Of a DNA stretch of 64,000 nt, positions 31,906-39,443 are shown in pieces (position 1 is the stretch's first letter; the number at the start of each line of letters is the position of its first letter). The notes beneath the pieces were generated by a model that saw nothing but the letters and a program-made list of their open reading frames with translations, was not told the DNA's origin and ran no database searches. The stretch lies in the IMG/VR virus record IMGVR_UViG_3300037827_000415, positions 1 to 64,000 of that record. One strand, 5' to 3'. Both the position numbers and the translations under genes were made by a program. The DNA comes from a virus.

Positions 31906-32005
31906 GCCGGGGTGGCGGAATTGGTAGACGCATCGGCCTTGGAAGCCGACGGGGGCCTCTTGCTAAGGGATCACCCCCGTGCGGGTTCAAATCCCGTCCC
32001 CGGCA
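31906..32005 (+). tRNA. Leucine-type tRNA with UGG (proline) anticodon
   Basis: Acceptor GCCGGGG/CCCCGGC, discriminator A, no encoded CCA. The D arm (GCG..CGC with GGAATTGGTAGA) is that of class II leucine tRNAs, as is the long variable arm (31950-31979, about 30 nt, unusually long). The T arm GCGGG-TTCAAAT-CCCGT (last pair G-T) is canonical. The anticodon stem TCGGC/GCCGA encloses CTTGGAA, placing the anticodon TGG at 31940-31942, which reads CCA/CCG proline codons. A class II leucine body with a proline anticodon would be expected, if charged by LeuRS, to put leucine at proline codons. Confidence 0.8.
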
Positions 32006-32022
32006 TTCTCATTGTAAAATGC

Positions 32023-32053
32023 GAGAACCGTCAGCGGCAAACTGACGGTTCTC
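32023..32053 (+). terminator. Perfect 12-bp hairpin after the tRNA
   Basis: GAGAACCGTCAG at 32023-32034 pairs perfectly with CTGACGGTTCTC at 32042-32053 around a 7-nt loop. It starts 18 nt after the tRNA 3' end. No strong T-run follows, so it may be a transcription end-site or a processing/stability hairpin. Confidence 0.6.
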
Positions 32054-32145
32054 CTGTTCGCCGTTAGGGGGCGAACCATGCCGTAAAGTCGCGCGCATGG
32101 TACCGCTCTCGGTTTTGACACACAAGACAAAACGGGACCGGGGCC

Positions 32146-32616
32146 ATGCCTCTCGTGAAATGCCGCGATTGCGGATATTTAGCTTCGCGCATCAAGGCTG
32201 ACAATTCGCCCGTGGAGGCGGTCAGTCGCGTTCGCGATGCGGGACAATTTAGTCTTCAAGAATCAAGAGAAGTTCTGTGTTACAGGGGCTTTTCTGGCTT
32301 TCCGGTCAACGGGACGCTAACAGATCGGCCGCTGGCAGTTGCTCTTGAAAAAGAAATCGCATGTCCTGAATTCACGGTTTGGCTCAAGGGCAAAACGCCA
32401 AAAGAGCACGAAGACATGAGCATCTTAGAAAAGGTACGGCAGGAATATAGACAGTCCCAAGAGGATGCCGAGCGGAAGGCAGACCAAAAGGCAGACGCGA
32501 GGGAACGCAAAGAGGACTCACGCCACTGGCGCACGTTTTGGCTAGCGGTCGCGGCCCTAGTCGCCTCCATTGCGATCGGCATTGCGAATTTCGCGTTCAC
32601 GCTATCGAGACGCTAA
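32146..32616 (+). CDS. Cargo zinc-ribbon membrane protein
   Basis: 156 residues. N-terminal CRDCGYLASR suggests one half of a zinc ribbon. A central globular part ends in a highly charged coiled coil (EEYRQSQEDAERKADQKAD type), followed by a C-terminal TM helix (FWLAVAALVASIAIGIANFAF). Transcribed with the tRNA. Probably host-derived cargo anchored in the membrane; unknown role. Confidence 0.6.
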   Translation: MPLVKCRDCGYLASRIKADNSPVEAVSRVRDAGQFSLQESREVLCYRGFSGFPVNGTLTDRPLAVALEKEIACPEFTVWLKGKTPKEHEDMSILEKVRQEYRQSQEDAERKADQKADARERKEDSRHWRTFWLAVAALVASIAIGIANFAFTLSRR

Positions 32617-32622
32617 TTCGCC

Positions 32623-33591
32623 TCACTGAATCCCGCCCCACAACTGATCGATGCCATCTCGCAGAATTGGCTGGCGATACATGAGACGTCGGCCAGCAAT
32701 GCCGTTGATTGCGACGTCCATTCGCTGCGAGTCCTTCATCTTTCGATTGTTCCAGCGGAAGCTGAATTCATCGACGTAGCGATGCAGGTGACGCTTGCCA
32801 ATCTGGTGGAACGTGCCGTAGTGACCACGCTTGAGCAACGCGAAAAAGCTTTCGGCCGTATTCGTCGTCACGAGCGTTTCGCCACCATTCGTCCTGCGGA
32901 CGTATTCACGCTGCTTGTGCAACGAGCGGTGATGGCCACCGGCAAACTCGCGGCCGACGTGGTTATAGAGCGGCACTTCATCGGTGAACAAAGTCGAGTT
33001 GCGATCGGCGTATTTGAACAACACTTCTCGCAGCGTCGATCCTTTCAGATCGTCAACCGGCGTTGCGTGGGCTCGGCCGCCACGTTCCACGAGCAACGCC
33101 ACTGCTTTTTTTGATGTGCCGCGTCCCGCCTTGCTGACGCCCCTGTACCGGGGCTTGCCGCCGACGTAAGTTTCGTCTGCTTCCAGCTCGCCCTTCAACG
33201 CTCCGGCCAGTGGCTCTTGCTTCATCGCGTACCGAATGCGATGGGCCATGAACCATGCGGTTTTGTAGGTCACGCCGAGCATCCGATGGAGCTGATGGGC
33301 CGACACTCCCTTTTTGCTCGCGGACATCAAATGCAGGGCCAGCAGCCAAATGCGAATCTTGATGTGCCCGCGTTCCATTACGGTTCCGACCGTCACCGTG
33401 AACTGCTTGCGGCACTTCGGATTCTTGCACTTGTAAACGCCGGGCCGCGTCGATTTTCCGGCCAGCTTGATCGACTCATTCGACATGCAATGCGGGCAGG
33501 CTCGACGCTCGCCATTCGCTCCCCAGCGGGTTGCCTCAAGATAATCGCGGGCCTCATCTTCTGTCAGCTTGCTGAGTTCGGCGAAATTCAT
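32623..33591 (-). CDS. IS1595-family transposase
   Basis: 322 residues from ATG 33591 with AAAGGAG 6 nt upstream; an upstream in-frame ATG at 33618 lacks this signal. N-terminal zinc-ribbon (CPHCMSNES, CKNPKCRKQF) and the helical segment RIWLLALHLMSASKKGVSAH fit the ISXO2-like group. The catalytic domain has LEADETYVGGKPRYRG (first Asp), TLFTDEVPLYNH (second Asp) and TNTAESFFALLKRGHYGTF (Glu), followed by WNNRK. The transposase acts on the inverted ends of its own element. The promoter (33617-33645) uses TTGACA inside the right terminal repeat. Confidence 0.92.
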   Translation of the reverse strand: MNFAELSKLTEDEARDYLEATRWGANGERRACPHCMSNESIKLAGKSTRPGVYKCKNPKCRKQFTVTVGTVMERGHIKIRIWLLALHLMSASKKGVSAHQLHRMLGVTYKTAWFMAHRIRYAMKQEPLAGALKGELEADETYVGGKPRYRGVSKAGRGTSKKAVALLVERGGRAHATPVDDLKGSTLREVLFKYADRNSTLFTDEVPLYNHVGREFAGGHHRSLHKQREYVRRTNGGETLVTTNTAESFFALLKRGHYGTFHQIGKRHLHRYVDEFSFRWNNRKMKDSQRMDVAINGIAGRRLMYRQPILRDGIDQLWGGIQ

Positions 33592-33616
33592 TGCGGGCTC
33601 CTTTGTTGACACCCGC

Positions 33617-33645
33617 ATTATCGGTAATTACACTTGGTTTGTCAA
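33617..33645 (-). promoter_or_regulatory. Transposase promoter in the right terminal repeat
   Basis: Minus strand TTGACA, 17 bp, GATAAT. The -35 lies in the inverted repeat, where the left end reads TTAACA instead, so only the right end has the consensus -35. Self-regulation by transposase binding to the repeat is likely. Confidence 0.75.
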
Positions 33646-33666
33646 GTATACAATTCCGAATTTTTT
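33633..33666. repeat. Right end of the transposon: inverted repeat and target duplication
   Basis: The right terminal repeat ends with CAATTCCG at 33651-33658. AATTTTTT at 33659-33666 is the duplicated target and shares its last base with the stop codon of the primase-helicase. Confidence 0.9.
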
Positions 33667-35513
33667 CAGTCGCCCAGTTCGTGCCCGTTCTTTTCCGCCC
33701 AATCGTCGCCGTCAAAGTCGAAGCTTGTGGCCGCACTGTCCATTGATGCCTCTGGCTTTTCCACGTGCAGTTTTTGCCGCGATGGCTCAAACCGGCATTT
33801 CACCGTGTGCTGATGCGTCGGCCGATTCTTGTTCTTCCCGATGAATACGAAGAATTCCTTTGGGTCGTGCTTCGCGTCGATCCGGTGCGGCCAAAGTAGG
33901 AATAAGATCACATCCGCGTCGCCCTCAATCTGCCCCGACTCACGAAGGTCCGACAGCTTTGGCTTGAACGTCTCCCGCTTCTCGACTTCTCGGCCAAGCT
34001 GGGCCAGTTCGATCATCAGCACTCCGGTTTCCGTGGCGATGTGCTTGAGCATCAGGCTGGTTTCGGTGACTTGCTCGTAGCGGCTGTTTTTCTTGCCGAG
34101 CAGCAGTTGCATGTAGTCCACGACTACGCAGCGAACGCCGTGATCGCGAACGTGCTGGCGGATCGACTCGCAGGCCCGTTGCGGCGTGCCGCAGTTCTCG
34201 ACGACGTAAATCGGGGCTCGCTCGTGAAAGTGGCCGTCCACGTCCTTGAGCACGTCCTCGGAACGGTGAACCCACGCCTCTTCATTGATCGGGGTTGAAT
34301 ACTGGATCGCCCGTTTGCCCAGCATTAGGCGGGACATTTCGTCTGAGATGATTAGGATCGGGTGTCCCTCTCCGGCAATGTTGTACGCCGCTTGAAGTGC
34401 GGTAGCCGATTTTGCATGGCTCGGCCTCGCCGCGATGATGACCACCTCCGGCGGCTGCACCCCGCCGCCGATGGCATAATCCACATCACCCAATCCAAGG
34501 CTGATGAGCCCTTGCTTCCCGTCCTTCAGGCTGGCCATGTATTCGCGGGCCGACTCGTACAGCGTGTTGGACGGCGGCGGTTCAGGCGGTGCCTCGTGCT
34601 GCGGGACTCTAACCCGGTCCCACTGCATCGGCTGGACGTTTTTTAAGTACCCTCGCTCTCCAGGCACCTTGTCGGCCTGCGAAAGTTTGTGGCGAATCTC
34701 CCGCTCGTTCCACGGCGGATCGCACAGATTGGACCACTCTGCCATGACCGCGTAGGCGTCAGGCTCAGTCAGGTCGAACCCGAGCATCAGCGTGCAGGCC
34801 ACGTGGAACGCCTTGTCGTGTCCCTTCTGTCCGCTCACCGCGATCGGCATCCGGGCGACGTACTTCCGGGCTCGTTCGACGATTGCCGGCTGGCCGTAGA
34901 AGTCTGTCGGGGCTGGTGACCCAAGAGTTTGCGGCTTGAACCACTCGGCACAATAGCGATTCAGGACCGCTTGCCGCTCCATCGGTTCTTTGGGGAACTT
35001 GCCCACTCGCTTGCCCGTGACGGCGAAGTATCGCAGATGGTCGTAGACTTCGATGCCCGGCTCTTTCTCGCCGACCGTGGCGACGCCTTCGACTTTGATT
35101 TTCTTGCCGGAGTCCATCGGGGCTTTCGCCCGAATGAACATTTTCGCCCCCGTGCCGCTGGGGCTGAGTTCGGTGTATGTGTTGAAGTCCGACATGATTT
35201 GCCGAGCCCAGTCGGCCCACTCGCCGGTTTCGAGGTTGCGGCAACCGTCCAGGTCGATGCCGCAGAATTCGTCTTCCGCGGTGAAGACGAATCCGATGCC
35301 CGACCATCGGCCGGTGATCCGATTGGCCGTGACGGCGGATTTGAAGTTGCACCAAGTCTGCGGATCATTCGACTTGGCTAACTGGCCAGAGAACACGCTG
35401 TATGGGAGCTTTGTCGGCTTGTCGCCGTCGCGGGTCACGATTGTCCAGACCAGCCACTGACGAAGTTCCTGTAACGCTGTCGGCACGCCTTCGGGACAGA
35501 CCTGGATCAGCAT
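33666..35513 (-). CDS. Primase-DnaB helicase fusion
   Basis: 615 residues. N-terminal ~230 residues look like an archaeo-eukaryotic-type primase-polymerase: LRQWLVWTIVTRDGDKPTKL, GIGFVFTAEDEFCGIDLDGC (catalytic Asp pair) and TELSPSGTGAKMF (where a His usually follows). After a linker, the RecA-like core of a DnaB replicative helicase begins: AARPSHAKSATALQ (Walker A-like), IISDEMSR, CVVVDYMQLLLG (Walker B) and LRESGQIEGDADVILF. It makes primers and unwinds at the fork. Note the Walker A is PSHAKS rather than PGxGKT. The start has GAAAGG 7 nt upstream. Confidence 0.85.
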   Translation of the reverse strand: MLIQVCPEGVPTALQELRQWLVWTIVTRDGDKPTKLPYSVFSGQLAKSNDPQTWCNFKSAVTANRITGRWSGIGFVFTAEDEFCGIDLDGCRNLETGEWADWARQIMSDFNTYTELSPSGTGAKMFIRAKAPMDSGKKIKVEGVATVGEKEPGIEVYDHLRYFAVTGKRVGKFPKEPMERQAVLNRYCAEWFKPQTLGSPAPTDFYGQPAIVERARKYVARMPIAVSGQKGHDKAFHVACTLMLGFDLTEPDAYAVMAEWSNLCDPPWNEREIRHKLSQADKVPGERGYLKNVQPMQWDRVRVPQHEAPPEPPPSNTLYESAREYMASLKDGKQGLISLGLGDVDYAIGGGVQPPEVVIIAARPSHAKSATALQAAYNIAGEGHPILIISDEMSRLMLGKRAIQYSTPINEEAWVHRSEDVLKDVDGHFHERAPIYVVENCGTPQRACESIRQHVRDHGVRCVVVDYMQLLLGKKNSRYEQVTETSLMLKHIATETGVLMIELAQLGREVEKRETFKPKLSDLRESGQIEGDADVILFLLWPHRIDAKHDPKEFFVFIGKNKNRPTHQHTVKCRFEPSRQKLHVEKPEASMDSAATSFDFDGDDWAEKNGHELGD

Positions 35514-35592
35514 TCGTTGCCTTTCTTATCCCGTACCGCATCAAGAGAAATTCGACGATTGCTTCGCCGATGTGCGTTGGTTGATTTGTCAT
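35365..35592 (-). CDS. Small protein overlapping the primase-helicase start
   Basis: 75 residues; the ATG overlaps the stop of the 35589-36515 gene by ATGA and the frame runs 149 bp into the primase-helicase gene. First 25 residues are protein-like (THIGEAIVEFLLMRYGIRKA). It could be a short leader gene coupled into the operon; the later part may be a shadow of the neighbouring gene. Confidence 0.35.
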   Translation of the reverse strand: MTNQPTHIGEAIVEFLLMRYGIRKATNADPGLSRRRADSVTGTSSVAGLDNRDPRRRQADKAPIQRVLWPVSQVE

Positions 35593-36515
35593 GCGCCCTC
35601 CCGCGTGAGAATCGCGTCGATGGCCTCGTATGTTTGCGTGGGCCCGATGGTCAGGTCGTCAAGGGGACCGCGAATCTCCTCCAGCACCCCTCGCAGCCGC
35701 TCGGCTTCAGCCTTCAGGTCCCGGTTGTCGAGCAGGGTTTGCTCCATGTTCTCAAGGCACTTGTCCTGCTCTTCGATGGTCTGCTGGGCGACCTGCAATT
35801 CGCGCTCGGCCTCTTCTGCCCGCTTTCGCCATGCGGCATGCATCTCGTTCTCGGTCTGGAGCTTGATCCGCCACTCAAGCCCGCAGGTGCAGGCATCGTC
35901 GCTGCCTGGATAGGCAGGACAGTTCATGCCGTGCTTTAGCTCCACATGCCGCTCGGCTTCGGACGGTTGGGCGGCGGGAGCGTCGGCAAGAGATTGATGG
36001 GCAACGATGAAGTCATAGCGACACCACTCCCGGTACGGCCAAGCGATGTCAAAGCAGTCTTCGTGACGGGCAATCACGGTGACGACGAACACGCGACCTT
36101 TTTTGTCGCGTAGGCGGTAATCTCCGAGCCCCGGCGGCGGCCCGTCATGCCACTCCCGCAGCCGCCGCTCCCGCGCGGTCGCCGCTTTGGCTCTGTCCAG
36201 CAGGTCGCGATTTTCTGCCTGAATGATTTCGATTGGAGCTGGCTGGCGACCGCACGATTTGCACGTCTCTCCCAGCTTATTCACCACAAAACACGACGGG
36301 CATCGCTGAAGTCCGACTCTTCTGCAATAAATGTCTCCGAGCGACATGGGGCCTTTCAATCGCTTAATCTCGTCGGTCGCCTCTTTGAGCTTGGCGGCAA
36401 GGGCACGGTGGGAGTCGAGAAGTTGGTTGGCCTTTTCGTCAGTAAGCGTCAGCCGATCGCAGTTGACGTGCTGTGCCATCTCCGCGATCCGGGCGTCGGG
36501 CAGGATGTCGGTCAT
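35589..36515 (-). CDS. Coiled-coil protein with two zinc-type Cys motifs
   Basis: 308 residues from ATG 36515 (ATGA with the upstream gene). CPSCF..CKSCG forms a zinc ribbon near residue 75, then a beta-rich middle domain (GRVFVVTVIARHEDCFDI), another Cys group (CPAYPGSDDACTC) and a long C-terminal coiled coil (AEEAERELQVAQQTIEEQ). No family recognised. Lies between a replication-initiator-like gene and the primase, so a replication accessory role is plausible. Confidence 0.6.
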   Translation of the reverse strand: MTDILPDARIAEMAQHVNCDRLTLTDEKANQLLDSHRALAAKLKEATDEIKRLKGPMSLGDIYCRRVGLQRCPSCFVVNKLGETCKSCGRQPAPIEIIQAENRDLLDRAKAATARERRLREWHDGPPPGLGDYRLRDKKGRVFVVTVIARHEDCFDIAWPYREWCRYDFIVAHQSLADAPAAQPSEAERHVELKHGMNCPAYPGSDDACTCGLEWRIKLQTENEMHAAWRKRAEEAERELQVAQQTIEEQDKCLENMEQTLLDNRDLKAEAERLRGVLEEIRGPLDDLTIGPTQTYEAIDAILTREGA

Positions 36516-37141
36516 GGTCTCCAATCCTTCAAATCGTCATCACTCGGAACGCGAGAAATCAGTGGCTTTTGCCCGTTCGTTTTCAATCGATCATTGGAAC
36601 GCATGAGCCACGAATAGAGGAATCGCCTCATCCCCTTCGCGGTTTTCATCGCCTTAGTTTTCGTATGACCCAAGGCATTGTTGCATTCTTCTCGTACGTC
36701 GAGCCGTTGAAACTGCGTTTGCCATGTAGCGATTTGTGCCGTGTGCAAATCCCATCTTTCTGGCTGCCCCGCACAATCGAACGTCATCGCGACAGGAGAA
36801 CTGTCGATCGGCTCACCCTTGGTCTTTGCTTTCAGCTTCGCCTTGGACAGCCACTTCGCCGCGTTGGGGATGCGGAGCCCGTCGTCGCCGTCCGCAAGCC
36901 AGCCCGCGTCCATGACAGCCTTCCAGAACATCGGCGACGCGGGGACCGCTTCATTCAGGTCGGCCAGCGTGAGACGCGGAAGGTTGCCCGCAGCGTCGGC
37001 GTTCTGGTCGGCCCAGATCCAAAACTCAAGCAGCGTGCCCGCGGCTTCACGGCGTGAAATCGACGCCTTGCGGGCAATCTCGATGACCTTGCGTTTCCGC
37101 GGCATCGAGTGCTCAATCGGGATCGACCGACGATCCGCCAT
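36512..37141 (-). CDS. Replication initiator/regulator-like protein
   Basis: 209 residues from the ATG of MADRRSIPIE (37141); an ATG 36 bp later is an alternative. The N-terminus (IPIEHSMPRKRKVIEIARK, then REAAGTLLEFWIWADQNA) resembles the winged-helix starts of phage O-like or DnaD-like replication proteins. The rest is helical and basic. Adjacent to the primase-helicase, it would load the helicase or mark the origin. Confidence 0.65.
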   Translation of the reverse strand: MADRRSIPIEHSMPRKRKVIEIARKASISRREAAGTLLEFWIWADQNADAAGNLPRLTLADLNEAVPASPMFWKAVMDAGWLADGDDGLRIPNAAKWLSKAKLKAKTKGEPIDSSPVAMTFDCAGQPERWDLHTAQIATWQTQFQRLDVREECNNALGHTKTKAMKTAKGMRRFLYSWLMRSNDRLKTNGQKPLISRVPSDDDLKDWRP

Positions 37142-37345
37142 GCTGGCCGTCCGTGCCGCTTCGTGGCCCGAAGCGTGGGGGGGAATGAAAAACCCCAATC
37201 AGCCCACGCTCGGCCATTGGCAAGCGTCCCGGTGGAAACGCTCGCCCGAACGTGGACTGACAGGGGCTCAGGACTGGCTCTGTGTTATGCTCATCATCGT
37301 CCAATGGCGGGACGGTTCGGCGACAATACACACGAGAGGCGGGTC

Positions 37346-37837
37346 ATGTCAAAACTTTTTTCGACGATTTGCGTTCTCTTTTTCGTCATGTCGACGCAAG
37401 CCTTTGCCGGCAGTGGGCATCAGGAAACTTCGTTCACGTTGCCCGTCAACGAGAGGCGAGTCTGCCAGTGGATTGAAGAGCACGCCGACGCAATCACGAA
37501 AGCGACCGGGGCCGAAATCGTGCGGAAAAAAGGCGACCGGGCACATTTGATCGTCCGCGACGATGACGGCCGAACGTTCGATTTCGTCGTGAGCCGCGAG
37601 AAGAATGCGGCAGGGAACCAATTCGACGAAGAGTTAACCAAGGTTGTGAGCGGGCAACTGACGGCTCAGGCGACGCACGTTGGCGTGGACGCGGTTCCCA
37701 ACGGTTGCATGGTTCATGTCCGCATGTCGGCCGAAGTGGAAGGCGTCTCTGGGCCGAAACTGGCGGTCGGGCTCAGGCGGAAGGTGCGGGCGATTCGGGC
37801 GATGATTGAGGGGGCGTTCGGGAAGTCGGACCGTTAG
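37346..37837 (+). CDS. Secreted protein, moron-like
   Basis: 163 residues from ATG 37346 with AGAGGCGG upstream. Clear signal peptide (LFSTICVLFFVMSTQAFAG), then an alpha/beta domain of about 140 residues with repeated charged strands (HLIVRDDDGRTFDFVVSRE, HVRMSAEVEGV). Alone on the plus strand between minus-strand genes. Probably an exported lysogenic-conversion or anti-superinfection factor; unknown. No typical promoter was found upstream. Confidence 0.65.
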   Translation: MSKLFSTICVLFFVMSTQAFAGSGHQETSFTLPVNERRVCQWIEEHADAITKATGAEIVRKKGDRAHLIVRDDDGRTFDFVVSREKNAAGNQFDEELTKVVSGQLTAQATHVGVDAVPNGCMVHVRMSAEVEGVSGPKLAVGLRRKVRAIRAMIEGAFGKSDR

Positions 37838-38009
37838 GAAGATCGGCCCAGTGCGTCACGAATCCGAATGCCCAATGACCCGGCAACGTGGCCCAGCAGT
37901 TTAGCTTGTATCCCACGCGAATGGTGCCATCGATGTTTCTCATCAGCACGGCTTCGCCAAGAATAGGGGGCCGCTTGCCCGCGTCGATCCACTCAATCTC
38001 TTCTTTCAT
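37773..38009 (-). CDS. DUF551-like protein
   Basis: 78 residues. EIEWIDAGKRPPILGEAVLM followed by FGFVTHWADLPNGP matches the DUF551 pattern (W...P...VL... then VTHWxPLP), common in phages and of unknown function. Its last 22 codons overlap the end of the convergent gene 37346-37837; its Pro/Ser-rich end may be a by-product. Confidence 0.7.
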   Translation of the reverse strand: MKEEIEWIDAGKRPPILGEAVLMRNIDGTIRVGYKLNCWATLPGHWAFGFVTHWADLPNGPTSRTPPQSSPESPAPSA

Positions 38010-38275
38010 GCCGACACCACATCAATATCTTGGTTGACCTTTTCGAGCACCCGAGCCTTCGCGAACGACTTGAGCCGATCGATCACGGCCCGCACGTCGT
38101 TCGCCGAGTTGACCAGAACATCGCGATTCGCGTCGAACTTGTGCCGGCAGAAGAGCGTGATTTCATAGCCGTCGCCATCATTGGGCAGCAGCTTGTCGAC
38201 GCCCTCGATGTGAGCCGCAATCGCCAGCCGCATCGCCTCAAGGGGATGTTCGCTGCTTGGGTTTCCATCGCTCAT
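38006..38275 (-). CDS. Small phage protein, unknown
   Basis: 89 residues, helical C-terminal half (VRAVIDRLKSFAKARVLEKV) and a beta-rich middle (YEITLFCRHKFDANRDVLV). ATGA with the DUF551 gene. Unknown. Confidence 0.6.
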   Translation of the reverse strand: MSDGNPSSEHPLEAMRLAIAAHIEGVDKLLPNDGDGYEITLFCRHKFDANRDVLVNSANDVRAVIDRLKSFAKARVLEKVNQDIDVVSA

Positions 38276-38642
38276 GCGTGCCTCCCCTGTGGTGTGCGGC
38301 CGGTGCCCGTTGTTTCTTCCGCTCTTGCTGCTCGATTCGCCGCGTCGGATCGGTGCTCGCGTCCGTCACGCCGTCGCTCATGTGATCGACGATGCCTTTG
38401 CAGTCTGGGCAAACGTACTGATCGCCCACGAGTTTTGCGCGTCGACCACAGAGCGGGCACTTCGGCACCGCGTTGATCGCTCGAATTGGCTCGCTGTACG
38501 TGATCCGTTCGCACAGCGGGCAGCGGAAGCCGATCAGCTTGCCGCCTTCGTAAAGCCGCTCCATCGGCACGCGACACTTCGGCTGGCAAAGCGGTGGATG
38601 GCCGATGGTCCACCGCATGCCGTCGGTGTGGTTGTCGCTCAT
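38238..38642 (-). CDS. Zinc-ribbon protein, unknown
   Basis: 134 residues from ATG 38642. CQPKC, CPLCE, CPLCG and CPDCKG give two zinc-ribbon halves plus another pair; the C-terminus is basic and likely flexible. Overlaps the following gene by 38 bp. Confidence 0.6.
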   Translation of the reverse strand: MSDNHTDGMRWTIGHPPLCQPKCRVPMERLYEGGKLIGFRCPLCERITYSEPIRAINAVPKCPLCGRRAKLVGDQYVCPDCKGIVDHMSDGVTDASTDPTRRIEQQERKKQRAPAAHHRGGTHERWKPKQRTSP

Positions 38643-38833
38643 CTCCGCTCCCAAGTCTCGGCATTGTATCGATCGCGCCATTCATTCCGGTCTTTTGTCA
38701 GCCGATCGATTTCATCGATTAGCTCTAACGCTTCTCGGTAGCCGGGACACGGAAACGGAGGCGAATTTAAAACATCGCTTTGCTTCCAGCACAATGCGTT
38801 GCTGCGGATTTTGGCCAAGCGGTTCGGCGTCAT
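38639..38833 (-). CDS. Small helical protein, unknown
   Basis: 64 residues from ATG 38833; longer frame to 38929 lies in the upstream gene. One CxxxxxxD segment, then a charged helix (DEIDRLTKDRNEWRDRY). Coupled to both neighbours by ATGA. Confidence 0.55.
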   Translation of the reverse strand: MTPNRLAKIRSNALCWKQSDVLNSPPFPCPGYREALELIDEIDRLTKDRNEWRDRYNAETWERR

Positions 38834-39174
38834 GGCTTGGTGGTCGCCGGCACGGCCGCGACCGCGGGGACCGCTGCAACGGGCGTTGTTGCAACCGGAG
38901 CGACCTTCGCCAGCGTGGACGTGAGCCACGGCCCAATTGATGAGACGAGAGCGGACGCGATCGCGGCCCCAGCCCCGGACGGCAGGCCGACCGTGCTGAG
39001 CTTTGCCGTCAGGGCGGTTTCAAGCGTGGGCAGTTCGGCCGCGAGCTTCGTCAGCAACTTGCCCGCTTCGGTCGACGCGAGCGATTCAATCTCCGGTTCA
39101 GCCGCGGTGAATGCCGATTCAATTTCGCTGCCGATTGTGCCGAGTTTCGCTTTCAGGTTGGACGCGAGAGTCAT
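38830..39174 (-). CDS. Alanine/threonine-rich helical protein
   Basis: 114 residues from ATG 39174 with CAGGAGCAAAGG upstream. Two amphipathic helices with repeated Ala/Leu/Thr (SEIESAFTAAEPEIESLAS, LETALTAKLSTVGLP) and a low-complexity Ala/Val/Thr tail similar to that at 13940. Phasin-like or structural helical bundle is possible. Unknown. Confidence 0.55.
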   Translation of the reverse strand: MTLASNLKAKLGTIGSEIESAFTAAEPEIESLASTEAGKLLTKLAAELPTLETALTAKLSTVGLPSGAGAAIASALVSSIGPWLTSTLAKVAPVATTPVAAVPAVAAVPATTKP

Positions 39175-39277
39175 TGTGCCTTTGCTCCTGTTCGATGTGA
39201 AAGAAAAACTGCGGCCAAAATTGTCCCTGACCGCAGGTCGCGGCACGTCCAACAAGGATGCCCGCTTTCCCGAGATT

Positions 39278-39380
39278 CGTCACCGGCGGGGATCGAACCC
39301 GCATCACACGGTTGAGTTTGCACCCGGTTTCCCGGAGGTTTCTCCATGGCCGTGCATCCTACCAGTTAGACGAAAGTGAC
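39278..39380 (-). tRNA. tRNA-like gene with enlarged anticodon region
   Basis: The T arm (GCGGG-TTCGATC-CCCGC), a Glu/Gln-like D arm (GTCT..GGAT) and a 5-bp CACGG/CCGTG stem are standard. The acceptor GTCACTT/CGGTGAC has one wobble and one mismatch; discriminator G. Between the two halves of the anticodon stem lie about 38 nt instead of 7, containing small hairpins (CCGG-GAAA-CCGG). No U33-anticodon loop can be read with confidence. Either a tRNA with a ~31-nt insertion in the loop, a degenerate tRNA, or a tRNA-shaped RNA of other purpose. Confidence 0.45.
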
Positions 39381-39443
39381 GACGCTCATTTTTATCGCGA
39401 CCAATTGCGGGGTGAACGAGCAAACCCAGTCACGCTTTCAATT

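Larger units (their letters stand above)
30957..33658. mobile_element. IS1595-family transposon with cargo
   Basis: 2,702 bp bounded by 26-bp imperfect inverted repeats and an identical 8-bp AATTTTTT duplication outside (30949-30956 and 33659-33666). IS1595-family elements make 8-bp A/T-rich duplications, which agrees with the transposase at 32623-33591. The cargo is far larger than the transposase: three or four small protein genes, a structured palindrome, a tRNA and a 156-residue membrane protein. The element lies between the stop of the primase-helicase (the right duplication shares one base with that stop) and the promoter of the 30.9-kb operon. It appears intact and recently inserted. 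Confidence 0.85.

Noticed and set aside
31771-32067. 98-codon frame across the tRNA
   Set aside because: It reads through the structured palindrome and the whole tRNA; its GVAELVDASALEAD segment is the usual translation of a leucine-type tRNA.
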